Source: Nannocystis bainbridge (GTDB lineage Bacteria; Myxococcota_A; Polyangia; Nannocystales; Nannocystaceae). From it: 64,000 nt of DNA. The position numbers were made by a program, and so were the translations under genes. Location: assembly GCF_028368995.1 (NCBI RefSeq), contig NZ_JAQNDL010000001.1:806001-870000 (forward strand), written 5' to 3'. Positions 46,803 to 55,908 of this stretch are shown here, piece after piece (positions within the stretch are counted from its first letter, which is position 1; each line of letters starts with the position of its first letter). The notes under the pieces were generated by a model. It did not search any database and was not told the DNA's origin. It was given only the letters and a program-made list of their open reading frames with translations.

Positions 46803-46921
46803 GCCCGTCGTCGCCGCCGCGCGGCCCACAGCGCCAGCACCAGCAGCCAGCCGGCGATGTGGCAGCCGGCCTTCTTCGGCGGCGGGCCCGGCGGGATGTC
46901 CACGCGCGCGGTCAGCGTCAT
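46799..46921 (-). CDS. 40-residue protein that is mostly a MYXO-CTERM-like tag
   Basis: The ORF begins MTLTARVDIPPGPPPKKAGC and continues into a hydrophobic helix HIAGWLLVLALWAA ending RRRRRA. Cys-helix-Arg cluster is the layout of MYXO-CTERM sorting tags, here with just 20 residues in front. Its TGA overlaps the ATG of the downstream polytopic membrane gene. It may be a free-standing small membrane protein or the last exon-like remnant of a truncated surface protein; the upstream DNA now belongs to the divergent TSUP gene's 5' region. Confidence 0.5.
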   Translation of the reverse strand: MTLTARVDIPPGPPPKKAGCHIAGWLLVLALWAARRRRRA

Positions 46922-47059
46922 GCCGGTACGATGGCACACGCGCCCGCGACCGGGAAGCACGCGCCTGCGCGCCGACGCGAGCCCGAGTTCGACGCGACCG
47001 CTCGCTCTCCTCCAAACCGCCTTGCGGCCCGGAGAGGTGCGCCGGCGCGGGCGATCGCG

Positions 47060-47065
47060 TACCGT
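47060..47065 (+). promoter_or_regulatory. Putative -10 hexamer TACCGT
   Basis: TACCGT ends 6 nt before the GTG at 47072. Confidence 0.5.
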
Positions 47066-47071
47066 CGCTGC

Positions 47072-47845
47072 GTGCTCGCCTCGCCGACCGGCGCCTTTCT
47101 GGCCGACCCGCTGGTCGGACCGACGCTGCTGGTGCTCGCCGGCGTGGTCGCGGGCGTGCTCAACACCCTCGCCGGCGGCGGCTCCTTCGTCATCTTGCCG
47201 ATCCTGATCGGCCTCGGCCTGCCGCCCGGGGTCGCCAACGCCACCAGCCGGATCGGCGTGCTCGCCCACGGCTCGGCCGCGGCGCTCACCTTCGCGCGCG
47301 ACCGCGCCCTGCACACCGGTCTCGTCGCTCGCCTGGCGCCTGCCATGTGCGCCGGGGCCCTGCTCGGCGCCTGGCTGGCGACGCAGACCAGCGACGCCGT
47401 GCTGCGCCCGCTGATCGGCGGGGTCCTTGTCGCGTGGGCGCTGTTCCTGGTCTTTCGGCCAGGTAGCATGACGAAGCCGCCGCCCGAGCCGCGCCCGCCC
47501 GGCACCACCGCCCACGCGCTGGCGCTGCTCATCGGCGTCTACGGCGGCTTCCTGCAGGCCGGCGTCGGTTTTCCGTTGATCGCCCTGTTCGTGTCGCACC
47601 TCGGCCACGACCTGCTGCGCGCCAACGCGGCCAAGGTGGCGCTGGTGTTCGTGTACACGCTGCTGGTGGTGGCCGTGTTCGCGGCCGCGGGCCAGATCGA
47701 CTGGCCGCGCGCGGGGCAGCTGGCGATCGGGATGACCTTCGGCGGCTGGCTGGGCGCGCGCATGCAGATCCGCGCCGGCGCGCCGCTGGTCCGCTGGACG
47801 ATCGTGGTGATGGTGCTGGTCAGCGGCGCTTCCTTGCTGGTCTGA
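47072..47845 (+). CDS. TSUP (TauE/SafE) family anion transporter
   Basis: 257 residues, seven to eight membrane helices. The N-terminal helix carries AGVLNTLAGGGSFVILPIL and the second half a matching AGVGFPLIALFVSHLG, the paired motifs of TauE/SafE permeases, which move sulfite, sulfoacetate or other organosulfur anions. The GTG at 47072, with TACCGT 6 nt upstream, starts right before the first helix; the longer in-frame extension is Arg-rich and antisense to another ORF. A palindrome array begins 5 nt after the stop. Confidence 0.9.
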   Translation: MLASPTGAFLADPLVGPTLLVLAGVVAGVLNTLAGGGSFVILPILIGLGLPPGVANATSRIGVLAHGSAAALTFARDRALHTGLVARLAPAMCAGALLGAWLATQTSDAVLRPLIGGVLVAWALFLVFRPGSMTKPPPEPRPPGTTAHALALLIGVYGGFLQAGVGFPLIALFVSHLGHDLLRANAAKVALVFVYTLLVVAVFAAAGQIDWPRAGQLAIGMTFGGWLGARMQIRAGAPLVRWTIVVMVLVSGASLLV

Positions 47846-47920
47846 AGGACAGGTTGATTCGAACCCAGGTACATGACCCTCGGGACATGTCCTTCTCACC
47901 ACGTCCTTGAAGGACGCCGC
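47846..47920. repeat. Palindrome array behind the TSUP gene
   Basis: CAGG at 47850, then 47872 and 47886 (CATG), 47900 (CACG) and 47914 (CGCC), the last four 14 nt apart. It starts 4 nt after the stop. Confidence 0.8.
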
Positions 47921-48081
47921 GCACGCGAGGCCCGGTGTCAAGGTCCGCGTGCGCCGCAGCAGTGACCGGGAGTCGCATCCACCGCCGTGGGCCGCGACCT
48001 CGGGGGCGGTCCGAGCCGCGAAGCGGTGCTGCGCGGTTCCACGCGGTGCCGTCGGCGGGCGCCTCGGCTATACGTCCGGGC

Positions 48082-48843
48082 ATGGTCCCGCTGGACGCGA
48101 CTCAGGTCCTCGCGCTGCTTGAGCACCTCCCGATCGCGCTGTACGTGATGCGGGACGGCGTGCTGCAGTGGTGCAACGACAAGTTCTTGCGCCTGTGCGA
48201 GTGCTCCCTGGAGGCCGCGCTGGGCCAGAACTTCGTCCGCTTCATCGCCCCCGAGGACCGCGAGTTCGTCGTCGACCGCTACCGCCGGCGGATCTCCGGC
48301 GAGCCCGTGCCCGAGCACTACGAGTTCTCCGCCATCGGCCTCGAGACCGGCAAGCGCACGCCGATCCACATGTCCGTGCACGTCACCCAGATCGCCGGCA
48401 TCCGCTACAGCATCGGCGTCGTCGTCGATCTCACCGCCCAGGCCAGCGTCGCGGCCGGGCTCGCCACCACCGCCGGGGTCGAGCGCAGCTACCCGACCCC
48501 GGTCTTGCGGGTCGCCGCCGGGGTGCTGGTGGTGCCGCTCGTCGGCCACTACCACGCCGCCCGGGTCCAGAGCCTCAACCAGAGCGTGCTGGCCGCGATC
48601 GGCGAGCAGCGGGCCCACGCGCTGATCCTCGACGTCACCGGGGTCGTCGACGCCGACGAGCGCGTCGCCGACTACCTCGGTCGCACCGCCGCGGCCGCTC
48701 GCCTGCTCGGCGCGCAGTGCGTGCTGGCCGGCGTGTCCCCGTCGCTCGCGCAGCTGCTCGTCACTTCCGCGGCCACGCTCACCCACCTGACGACCGCCGC
48801 GACCCTCGAGGACGCGCTGGCCCAGGTGCGTCAGCCCGGCTGA
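48082..48843 (+). CDS. PAS-STAS protein (RsbR-like)
   Basis: 253 residues. N-terminal PAS domain (residues 8-120: HLPIALYVMRDGVLQWCNDKFL ... TQIAGIRYSIGVVVDL) that may bind a small ligand or sense redox state, then a STAS domain (VLVVPLVGHYHAARVQSLNQ ... LILDVTGVVDADERVADYL) as in RsbR stressosome proteins, where a Ser/Thr is phosphorylated by RsbT-type kinases. No RsbS/T partner lies nearby. A TATACG hexamer lies 7 nt before the ATG (imperfect TANNNT). Confidence 0.85.
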   Translation: MVPLDATQVLALLEHLPIALYVMRDGVLQWCNDKFLRLCECSLEAALGQNFVRFIAPEDREFVVDRYRRRISGEPVPEHYEFSAIGLETGKRTPIHMSVHVTQIAGIRYSIGVVVDLTAQASVAAGLATTAGVERSYPTPVLRVAAGVLVVPLVGHYHAARVQSLNQSVLAAIGEQRAHALILDVTGVVDADERVADYLGRTAAAARLLGAQCVLAGVSPSLAQLLVTSAATLTHLTTAATLEDALAQVRQPG

Positions 48844-48854
48844 GACGCGGCCTT

Positions 48855-48875
48855 TCACCTTCGGGGCGTTTTTAT
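48855..48875 (+). terminator. Possible weak terminator
   Basis: A GC-rich run ending GGGGCGTTTTTAT about 15-30 nt after the PAS-STAS stop contains the only notable T-run of the area; the stem (ACGC/GCGT) is short, so confidence is low. Confidence 0.25.
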
Positions 48876-48876
48876 A

Positions 48877-48901
48877 GGGACATGTCTCGAGAGACATGTC
48901 C
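48877..48901. repeat. Two-unit palindrome element
   Basis: CATG at 48881 and 48895, 14 nt apart (CATGTCT-CGAG-AGACATG, a perfect hairpin), between the convergent PAS-STAS and homocysteine methyltransferase genes. Confidence 0.8.
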
Positions 48902-48934
48902 TTTCCCCAAGCCCGCGCCCTCCGTGCGTGGCGC

Positions 48935-49888
48935 TCACCCCCGAAGTGGCACCGCGGCCGCCAGTGACGCTCGGGCCGCCGCGCGCTCGCCTGCCCCTGC
49001 GTAAAGCGCATCGCCCAGCGCCTCCGTCCACGCCGGCGTCGAGCCGCAGCACGAGCCGACCAGGTGCAGCCCCGCGTCTCTCGCCAGCGCGGCCACCTCG
49101 GTGGCGAACGCCGCGGCCGGGACCGCGTGCGTCACGAATCGCCCCGGCTCCGCGCGGCCGGTGTGCGGATAGGTCCCGAGGAGCATGTCCGAAGCACCGG
49201 CCGCGGCCACCAGCGCCGGGATCGCCGCCGGCAAGTACGTCAGCTCCGTGCAGTTGATCAGCAGCGCCTGCACCGCGAGCCCGCGCAGCCCGGCCACCAG
49301 CGCTTCGAGCGACTCGCCGGCCAGCAGGCGCCCGTCGGCGCGGCACACCACCGCCAGCCACACCGGCAGCCCGAGCCCTTGCCCGGCCGCCACCGCGGCC
49401 ACCGCCTCGTCGATCCGGCCCATCGTCTCGACCAGCAGCAGGTCGCAGCCGGCCGCCGCCAGCGTCTCGGCCATCACCCGGTGCTCCGGCCCCGCATGGC
49501 TGCCGGGCGACTCGGCCGGGCGGAAGCAGTCCTCGAGCGGGCTCACCGACCCGGCGATCCGCGCCGCGCTCGCGCCGGTCGGGTCCTCCGCCGCGAACTG
49601 CTCGCGCGCCTCGCGGGCCAGCGTCACCGCCCGCCGGGTCAGCGCCTCCGCCTCGTGCGCCCGTCCGCCCGCGGCCAGGTTGCGCGCGTGGGTGCGGAAC
49701 GTGTTCGTCGTGATCACCTGCGCCCCGGCGCGCAGGTAGTCGAGGTGGACCTGCCGCACCACCTCGGGCGCCTCGATCAGCGCGTGCGCCGACCACAGCG
49801 GCGCGTCCATGCGGGCGCCGCGGCGCTCCAGCTCGGTGCCCATCGCCCCGTCGAGCAGGGCCGGCGTCGGCCACGGCTTCACGGACAT
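48935..49888 (-). CDS. Homocysteine S-methyltransferase
   Basis: 317 residues, a pterin-independent homocysteine methyltransferase (MmuM type): LLDGAMGTELERRG at the N-terminus, zinc ligands in LINCTE and the C-terminal GSCCGS pair, and ALLINCTELTYL. It transfers a methyl group from S-methylmethionine or SAM to homocysteine to make methionine. The ATG at 49888 is supplied by the first CATG unit of the palindrome array behind it; no other start fits the conserved N-terminus better. Confidence 0.92.
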   Translation of the reverse strand: MSVKPWPTPALLDGAMGTELERRGARMDAPLWSAHALIEAPEVVRQVHLDYLRAGAQVITTNTFRTHARNLAAGGRAHEAEALTRRAVTLAREAREQFAAEDPTGASAARIAGSVSPLEDCFRPAESPGSHAGPEHRVMAETLAAAGCDLLLVETMGRIDEAVAAVAAGQGLGLPVWLAVVCRADGRLLAGESLEALVAGLRGLAVQALLINCTELTYLPAAIPALVAAAGASDMLLGTYPHTGRAEPGRFVTHAVPAAAFATEVAALARDAGLHLVGSCCGSTPAWTEALGDALYAGAGERAAARASLAAAVPLRG

Positions 49889-49976
49889 GCCCTTTCAGAC
49901 ATGTCCCCTCGCGCATGCCCTAAAAGACATGCCCATACAGACATGTCCCCTCGCGCATGCCCGAGAGGACATGTCC
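49882..49976. repeat. 14-bp CATG-palindrome array, seven units
   Basis: CATG cores at 49886, 49900, 49914, 49928, 49942, 49956 and 49970, exactly 14 nt apart, one of the most regular copies. The first unit provides the start codon of the methyltransferase gene. The array follows the 3' end of the lipoprotein gene on the same strand, 85 nt away. Confidence 0.96.
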
Positions 49977-50060
49977 CCGGGGCCCACTCGCCGCGGGGGC
50001 CTGCGCCCCTCCGCGCGCGCGCCCGGCCGTCGCCGCGCCCGCGCGCCGAAGGCCGGCGGC

Positions 50061-50600
50061 TCAGCGCATGAACTCGTCCTTCATCAGGCAGAACTTGGGG
50101 TCGTTCGGCTGGCCGATGGTCGGCATGATGCGGCACTCGTAGCCCTCGCGCGGACAGTCCGCGTTGTCGGTGCACTCGACGACGCAGCCCTCGAAGTACA
50201 TGTCGGCGCCGATGCAGGTCACGCCCTCGCCGCAGATCGGGTCGTCGGGCACGTAGGCGGTCTGCGGCGGCAGCTCGCACAGCTTGCTGCAGTAGCCGCA
50301 GGGCAGGTCGTAGAGCTCGAGGATGTCGGTGAGGCACACGCCGCCCTCGCCGAGGACCGCCACGCACTCGTCGTCGGCGCTGCACGGGAACCCGAACTCG
50401 TCCATCACCCCGCCGATCGCGCCGGCCTGGCCCGGCTCGCAGACGATGCCGCCGGTGTCGCCGGTGGTCGGCGCGCCCGTGCCGTCGGTCGTCGGATTTT
50501 CGGTGGTGCTCGGCGTGTTGTCGGTGTCGCCGCTGCCGCCGTTGCAGGCGGGCAGGACGAGGAGCATGCAGGCGAGGCCAGCTACGATGTTCTTGCGCAT
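50061..50600 (-). CDS. Cys-rich lipoprotein
   Basis: 179 residues. Signal MRKNIVAGLACMLLVLPAC with lipobox LPAC. A Thr/Gly linker is followed by about ten Cys in short-spaced motifs (GFPCSADDECVAVLGEGGVC, LPCGYCSKLCELP, CTDNADCPREGYECR), a disulfide-rich fold of unknown function common in myxobacterial outer-membrane lipoproteins. A TAACGT hexamer lies 9 nt before the ATG at 50600, divergent from nothing upstream but the thiolase, so the two may be transcribed separately. Confidence 0.82.
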   Translation of the reverse strand: MRKNIVAGLACMLLVLPACNGGSGDTDNTPSTTENPTTDGTGAPTTGDTGGIVCEPGQAGAIGGVMDEFGFPCSADDECVAVLGEGGVCLTDILELYDLPCGYCSKLCELPPQTAYVPDDPICGEGVTCIGADMYFEGCVVECTDNADCPREGYECRIMPTIGQPNDPKFCLMKDEFMR

Positions 50601-50663
50601 TGGAGCCGGACGTTAGGCCACGGCGGGCAGGCCGCCAACAAACATGCGCGCGGCGGCTTTCGC

Positions 50664-51875
50664 TCAAGTGCGCTCGAGCACAAGCGCGATCCCCTGACCG
50701 ACGCCGATGCACATGGACGCCAGCCCCCAGCGCACGCGGGCGCGGGCCATGCCGTGCGCCAGCGTCGTGGTGATGCGAGCGCCGGAGCAGCCGAGCGGGT
50801 GGCCGAGAGCGATGGCGCCGCCGCCGGGGTTGACCTTGGCCGGGTCGAGGTCGAGGGCGCGGATCGAGGCGACCGTCTGCGACGCGAACGCCTCGTTGAG
50901 CTCGATCGCCCCGAGGTCCGCCGCCTGCAGGCCGGCCCGCTTGAGCGCGCGGCGGCTGGCCGGCGCCGGACCGATCCCCATGACCCCGGGCGCCACGCCG
51001 GCGTGGCCCCACGCGGCGATGCGGGCCATCGGTCGCAGGCCGAGGTTGTGCGCCTGCTCGGCGCTGGTGATCAGCAGCGCCGCGGCGCCGTCGTTGAGCG
51101 GCGAGCTGTTGCCGGCGGTCACGCTGCCACCGGCCTTGAACACCGGCTTGAGCTTGGCCAGCGCGGCCAGAGTAGTGTCGCGGCGGACGCTCTCGTCGAC
51201 GCTGACGCGCGTCGGATCGGCGCCCTTGGGCCCCGGGATCTCGACCGGCACGATCTCGTTGTCGAACCAACCCTCGTCCTGCGCCGCCGCGGCCTTGGTG
51301 TGGCTGCCGAGCGCCCACGCGTCCTGGTCGGCGCGGCTGACGTGGTAGCGCTCGGCCACGTTCTCGGCGGTGATGCCGAGCGGCTCCGCGCCGTAGAGGC
51401 GCTCCATCGCCGGGTTGGTCATGCGCCAGCCGAGCGACGTGTCGAACAGCTGGGCGTCGCGGGCGAACGCGTCGCCCGCCTTCGGCATCACGTACGGCGC
51501 GCGGGTCATGCTCTCGACGCCGCCGGCGATGTACACCGAGCCCTCGCCGACCATGATGCTCTTGGCCGCCTGGATGATGGCCTCCATGCCGGAGCCGCAC
51601 AGGCGATTGACGGTGACGCCGGGGATCTCGACCGGCAGCCCGGCCAGCAGCAGGGCCATGCGCGCGACGTTGCGGTTGTCCTCGCCGGCTTGGTTGGCCG
51701 CGCCGAAGTACACGTCCTCGAGCTGCTCCATCGCCGGGCTGTAGTGCTCGGCGAGGTGGCGGACCACGTGAGACGCGAGGTCGTCGGGCCGTACCGGCGC
51801 GAGCGCGCCGCGGAGCCGTCCGATCGGCGTGCGGACGGCGGCGACGATGACGGGCGTGCGAGCATCGGAGGTCAT
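50664..51875 (-). CDS. Acetyl-CoA C-acyltransferase (thiolase)
   Basis: 403 residues with the thiolase signatures: active-site Cys93 in VNRLCGSGMEAI, NEAFASQTVA, GGGAIALGHPLGCSGARI with the catalytic His, and CIGVGQGIALVLE near the C-terminus. Degradative thiolases split 3-oxoacyl-CoA, and this one resembles 3-oxoadipyl-CoA or acetyl-CoA acyltransferases. No beta-oxidation partner is adjacent. The ATG at 51875 follows AAGGGAC, a good ribosome-binding site. Confidence 0.95.
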   Translation of the reverse strand: MTSDARTPVIVAAVRTPIGRLRGALAPVRPDDLASHVVRHLAEHYSPAMEQLEDVYFGAANQAGEDNRNVARMALLLAGLPVEIPGVTVNRLCGSGMEAIIQAAKSIMVGEGSVYIAGGVESMTRAPYVMPKAGDAFARDAQLFDTSLGWRMTNPAMERLYGAEPLGITAENVAERYHVSRADQDAWALGSHTKAAAAQDEGWFDNEIVPVEIPGPKGADPTRVSVDESVRRDTTLAALAKLKPVFKAGGSVTAGNSSPLNDGAAALLITSAEQAHNLGLRPMARIAAWGHAGVAPGVMGIGPAPASRRALKRAGLQAADLGAIELNEAFASQTVASIRALDLDPAKVNPGGGAIALGHPLGCSGARITTTLAHGMARARVRWGLASMCIGVGQGIALVLERT

Positions 51876-52101
51876 GTCCCTTGGGGGTTATCACGACCGC
51901 CCGCGGGCTCAGGCCACGTTTCAGTTGCGCTCGCTCACGCGAACCGCGCGCCCGCCGTGCGGAGGACGGTCACACGCCGCGAAACCACGCCCCGCCCGGC
52001 TCGCCGCGCCCCCGCCGTGACGCCCGCGCCCGCGGCCGAGCGCCGCATCGGCGGCGGATTTGGTTCCGCGGCGGCGGCGGCGGAGCTACCCTCCCGGGGT
52101 C
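51876..52101. other. Divergent intergenic region
   Basis: 226 nt between the thiolase and the large kinase gene. It contains a TACCCT hexamer 9 nt before the kinase GTG and no palindrome units. Nothing else is recognised. Confidence 0.5.
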
Positions 52102-55100
52102 GTGAGTCGCGACGACAACACGCAGCTCTCGCTCGAGGAGGCGATGTCGTTCCGCTCGGGCGACGACCTCACGGGCGACGGCGAGAACCCGCCGTCGCAC
52201 CCGCCCGAGCCCGACCCGGGCGAGAGCGCCCAGTTCGTCAGCTTCGCCGCCGACAAGCGCTTCAACATCGTCCGTCGCGTCGGCGCCGGCGGCATGGGCG
52301 TGGTGTACGAGGCCATCGATCGCGAGCGGGCCCACCCGGTCGCGCTCAAGACCCTGCTCAACGTCAGCCCCGGCGCGCTCTACCGGTTCAAGCGCGAGTT
52401 CCGGGCCCTCGCCGACGTCGCCCATCCGAACGTCATCCAGCTGCACGAGCTGTTCTTCGAGGGCGAGCAGATCTTCTTCACGATGGAGTACATCGACGGG
52501 CTCGAGTTCGTCGAGTACGTGCGCGGCGAGGCCGAGGACCCGACCGACGCCGATCCCGCGGCGCTGGCCGCCGAGCGCGAGCAGGGCTGGGAGCGCCTGC
52601 GGGCCGCGCTGCGCCAGCTGGCCGCCGGCCTCGGCGCGCTGCATGCCGCCGGCAAGCTGCACCGCGACATCAAGCCGTCGAACGTCCTCATCACCCGCGA
52701 GGGTCGGCTCGTCATCCTCGACTTCGGCCTCGTCAGCGACTCGATCACCGAGACCGTGCGCAGCACCGAGGCCGGCGGCGTGGTCGGCACGCCGGCGTAC
52801 ATCTCGCCCGAGCAGGCCGGCGGCCAGCCGGCGTCGGCCGCCTCCGACTGGTACGCCGTCGGCGTGATGGTCTTCCAGGCGCTGACCGGCGAGCTGCCGT
52901 TCAAGGGCCGGGGCCTCAAGATCATGATCGCCAAGCAGGAGCGGGACGCGCCGGTCCCCTCGAGCATCGTCTCGGGCCTGCCCAAGGATCTCGAGGAGCT
53001 GTGCCTCGCGCTGCTGAACCGCGACCCCAAGGCCCGGCCCGGCAGCGCCGAGGTGCTGCAGCGCGTCGGCAGCGGCCCGACCGGCATCCGCCCGCGCGCC
53101 GCCGCCAACCAGGAGCGCGACCTGTTCGTCGGCCGCGAGGGCCAGCTGCGCGCCCTGCAGGACGCCGCCGCCGCCACGCAGAAGGGCCGCGCCGCGCTGG
53201 TCCAGGTCTACGGCCGCAGCGGCATGGGCAAGAGCGCCCTCGTGCGCGAGTTTTTGGCCCGCCTGCAGCGCGGCCCGGCGGTGGTGCTCGCCGGTCGCTG
53301 CTACGAGCGCGAGTCGGTGTCGTTCAAGGCCCTCGACTCGCTGATCGACGCGCTCGCCAAGCACCTGCTGCGCCTGCAAGAGGCCAAGGTCGCCGAGCTG
53401 ATCCCGCGCGACGTCCACGCGCTGGCCCGCGTGTTCCCGGTGCTGCAGCGGGTCAAGGCCGTGACGCAGGCCCCGCGCCGCTCGGTCGACATCCCCGATC
53501 CGCGTGAGCTGCGGCGGCGGGCCTTCGCCGCGCTCAAGGAGCTGCTGGCGCGCCTGGCCGACCGCGCCCCGCTGGTGCTGCACATCGACGACCTCCAGTG
53601 GGGCGACCGCGACAGCGCCGCGCTGCTCGCCGACCTGCTGCGCCCGCCCGACGCGCCGGCCCTGCTGCTGATCGCCAGCTACCGCACCGAGGCCCACAAC
53701 GGCGCGGTGCTCAAGACCCTGCGCGAGGCGGCCCGCGGCGAGCTCGATCTCCGCGAGCTGCACATCGGCCCGCTGTCCGAGGTCGACGCTGAGGACCTCG
53801 CGCAGTCGCTCCTGCCCGCCAACCTGCGCTCGCGGGCCCGCCAGCTCGCGCGCGAGGCCCAGGGCAACCCGCTGTTCGTCAGCGAGCTCGTGCGCCACCT
53901 GCTGGCCACCGGCGAGCGCCCCGGCGAGCGCGGCGAGGTCACCCTCGACCGCGTCCTCCTCACCCGCATCGACGCCCTGCCTCCGCCCGCCCGGCGCCTG
54001 CTCGAGATCGCCGCCGTCGCCGGCGGCCCCGTCGATCTGCGCCTCGCCGGCGCCGCCGCCGGCCTGCCCGAGACCCACGCCGCGCTCGCCACCCTGCGCA
54101 GCGAGCACCTCGTGCTGACCCGCAGCGGCGACAGCGAGATCATCGAGACCTATCACGACCGCGTGCGCGAGCTGGTGCTCGCCGCGCTGCCGCCCGACGA
54201 CCTCAAGGCCCGCCACCGCGACCTCGCCATCGCCATGGAGAACCACGGCGAGCGCGACAGCGACACCCTCGCGCTGCACTACCGCGAGGCCGGCGAGTGG
54301 GAGCGCGCCGGCGACTACGCGCAGATGGCCGCCGACCAGGCCGCCGCCGCCCTCGCCTTCGACCGCGCCGCCCGCCTCTACCGCCTCGCCCTCGAGTTCA
54401 AGCCGCACAGCGACAAGGGCCGCGCCGAGCTCAGCGTCCGCCTCGCCGACGCGCTCGCCAACGCCGGCCGCGGCGTCAAGGCGGCCCGCCTCTACCTCGA
54501 GGCCGCCGCCTCCGAGCCGCCGGCCCGCGCGCTCGAGCTGCGGCGCCGCGCCGGCGAGCAGTTCCTGCGCGCCGGCCAGCTCCCCGAGGGCATGACGACG
54601 ATCCGCCAGGTCCTGGCCGCCGCCGGCATGAGCCTGCCCGCCACCAGCCGCGCCCTCCACACCAGCCTCGCGTGGGAGCGGGCCCGCTGGCGCCTGCGCG
54701 GCCTCGGCCTGCGCGAGCGCGACCCCAAGACCGTAAACCCCGACGACCTCGTGCGCCTGGCCGTGTGCCGGACCCTGTCGTCGAGCCTGTCGGTCCACGA
54801 CCTCCCGCTCACCGCGCTGTTCCAGGCGCGTTATCTCAACCTGGCCTACAAGACAGGTAACATCTTCCACGCCGCCTGCGCGCTCGCGGCCGAGGTCGCG
54901 TTCGTCTCGTCCGGCGGCGAGGCCGACCGCGCCCGCACCGAGAAGCTCGCCAGCGCCGCCCAGGCCATGCTGCAGCGCACCCCCGAGGCGCTGCCGCGCG
55001 GCCTCCTGGCGCTGTCGCGCGGGGTCGCGGCGTTCCACTTCGGCCGCTGGCGCGAGAGCATCGTCCTGCTCGAGCAGTCGGAGCAGATCCTGCGCGGCGA

Positions 55101-55908
55101 GTGCACCGGCACCAACTTCGAGATCGTGTCGGGCCAGTCGCACCGGCTGATCGCCCACTTCCTGCTCGGCGACCTGCGCGTGGTCGGCCAGCGGCTGGCG
55201 ACCTTCATCGCCGAGGCCCGCGACCGCGACGACAGCTGGTCCGACGCGCTGCTGCGCGGCGGGCCGCAGGTCGCCTACTGGCTGGCCGAGGACGACCTCC
55301 TGCGGGCCCGCGCCGAGATCGGCTACGTGCAGCAGCGCCTGCCCGAGGAGTCGCTCGGCGCGCCGCGGCTGTGGACCTTCGTCGGCAGCCTGCTGGTCGA
55401 CTTCTACGGCGACGACCCGGCCGCCCCGTGGGGCCGCGTCGAGCGCGAGTTCGCCGACCTCGAGACCTCGTTCCTGTTCCACAGCCAGTGGGCCCACGTC
55501 GTGCTCGGCTTCCTGCGGGCCCAGGCGGCCCTGCTGCGCCTCGTCTCCGACCACGGCGACAGCGAGCGCGCCGGCCTGGTCCGCCTGGTCGAGCACGAGG
55601 CCTCGCGCCTGGCCCTCGAGACAGCCCCGTGGGCCCGCCCGCTCGGCGAGCTGGTCGGCGCCGGCCTGGCCGCCGTGCAGGGCCAGCGGGAGCGCGCCCT
55701 GGCCGGCCTGCGCGCCGCCGAGCCGGGCCTGCGCGGCGCCGACATGGCGCTCTACGCCGCCGCCGCCCGCCGTCGCCTCGGCGAGCTCACCGGCGGCGAC
55801 AAGGGCGCCGAGCTGATCGCCGCCGCCGACATCGCCCTCGGCGAGCAGGGCGTGCGCCGCCCCGACCGCATGACCCGCGCGCTCCTGCCCGGCTTCCCCA
55901 GCCGCTGA
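52102..55908 (+). CDS. Ser/Thr protein kinase with ATPase and TPR-like C-terminus
   Basis: 1268 residues. N-terminal PknB-type kinase: VGAGGMGVVYE glycine loop, catalytic Lys83, HRDIKPSN with Asp189, DFGLVSD. From about residue 350 an AAA/STAND ATPase follows: GREGQLRALQ, GRSGMGKSAL (Lys377) and IDDLQWGD, like the AfsR/SARP or MalT-type predicted regulatory ATPases. The last 600 residues are TPR-like helices (tandem pairs rich in Ala/Leu). Such kinase-STAND proteins are signalling hubs in myxobacteria; substrates are unknown. The GTG at 52102 lies 9 nt behind TACCCT. Cytoplasmic, no membrane helix. Confidence 0.93.
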   Translation: MSRDDNTQLSLEEAMSFRSGDDLTGDGENPPSHPPEPDPGESAQFVSFAADKRFNIVRRVGAGGMGVVYEAIDRERAHPVALKTLLNVSPGALYRFKREFRALADVAHPNVIQLHELFFEGEQIFFTMEYIDGLEFVEYVRGEAEDPTDADPAALAAEREQGWERLRAALRQLAAGLGALHAAGKLHRDIKPSNVLITREGRLVILDFGLVSDSITETVRSTEAGGVVGTPAYISPEQAGGQPASAASDWYAVGVMVFQALTGELPFKGRGLKIMIAKQERDAPVPSSIVSGLPKDLEELCLALLNRDPKARPGSAEVLQRVGSGPTGIRPRAAANQERDLFVGREGQLRALQDAAAATQKGRAALVQVYGRSGMGKSALVREFLARLQRGPAVVLAGRCYERESVSFKALDSLIDALAKHLLRLQEAKVAELIPRDVHALARVFPVLQRVKAVTQAPRRSVDIPDPRELRRRAFAALKELLARLADRAPLVLHIDDLQWGDRDSAALLADLLRPPDAPALLLIASYRTEAHNGAVLKTLREAARGELDLRELHIGPLSEVDAEDLAQSLLPANLRSRARQLAREAQGNPLFVSELVRHLLATGERPGERGEVTLDRVLLTRIDALPPPARRLLEIAAVAGGPVDLRLAGAAAGLPETHAALATLRSEHLVLTRSGDSEIIETYHDRVRELVLAALPPDDLKARHRDLAIAMENHGERDSDTLALHYREAGEWERAGDYAQMAADQAAAALAFDRAARLYRLALEFKPHSDKGRAELSVRLADALANAGRGVKAARLYLEAAASEPPARALELRRRAGEQFLRAGQLPEGMTTIRQVLAAAGMSLPATSRALHTSLAWERARWRLRGLGLRERDPKTVNPDDLVRLAVCRTLSSSLSVHDLPLTALFQARYLNLAYKTGNIFHAACALAAEVAFVSSGGEADRARTEKLASAAQAMLQRTPEALPRGLLALSRGVAAFHFGRWRESIVLLEQSEQILRGECTGTNFEIVSGQSHRLIAHFLLGDLRVVGQRLATFIAEARDRDDSWSDALLRGGPQVAYWLAEDDLLRARAEIGYVQQRLPEESLGAPRLWTFVGSLLVDFYGDDPAAPWGRVEREFADLETSFLFHSQWAHVVLGFLRAQAALLRLVSDHGDSERAGLVRLVEHEASRLALETAPWARPLGELVGAGLAAVQGQRERALAGLRAAEPGLRGADMALYAAAARRRLGELTGGDKGAELIAAADIALGEQGVRRPDRMTRALLPGFPSR

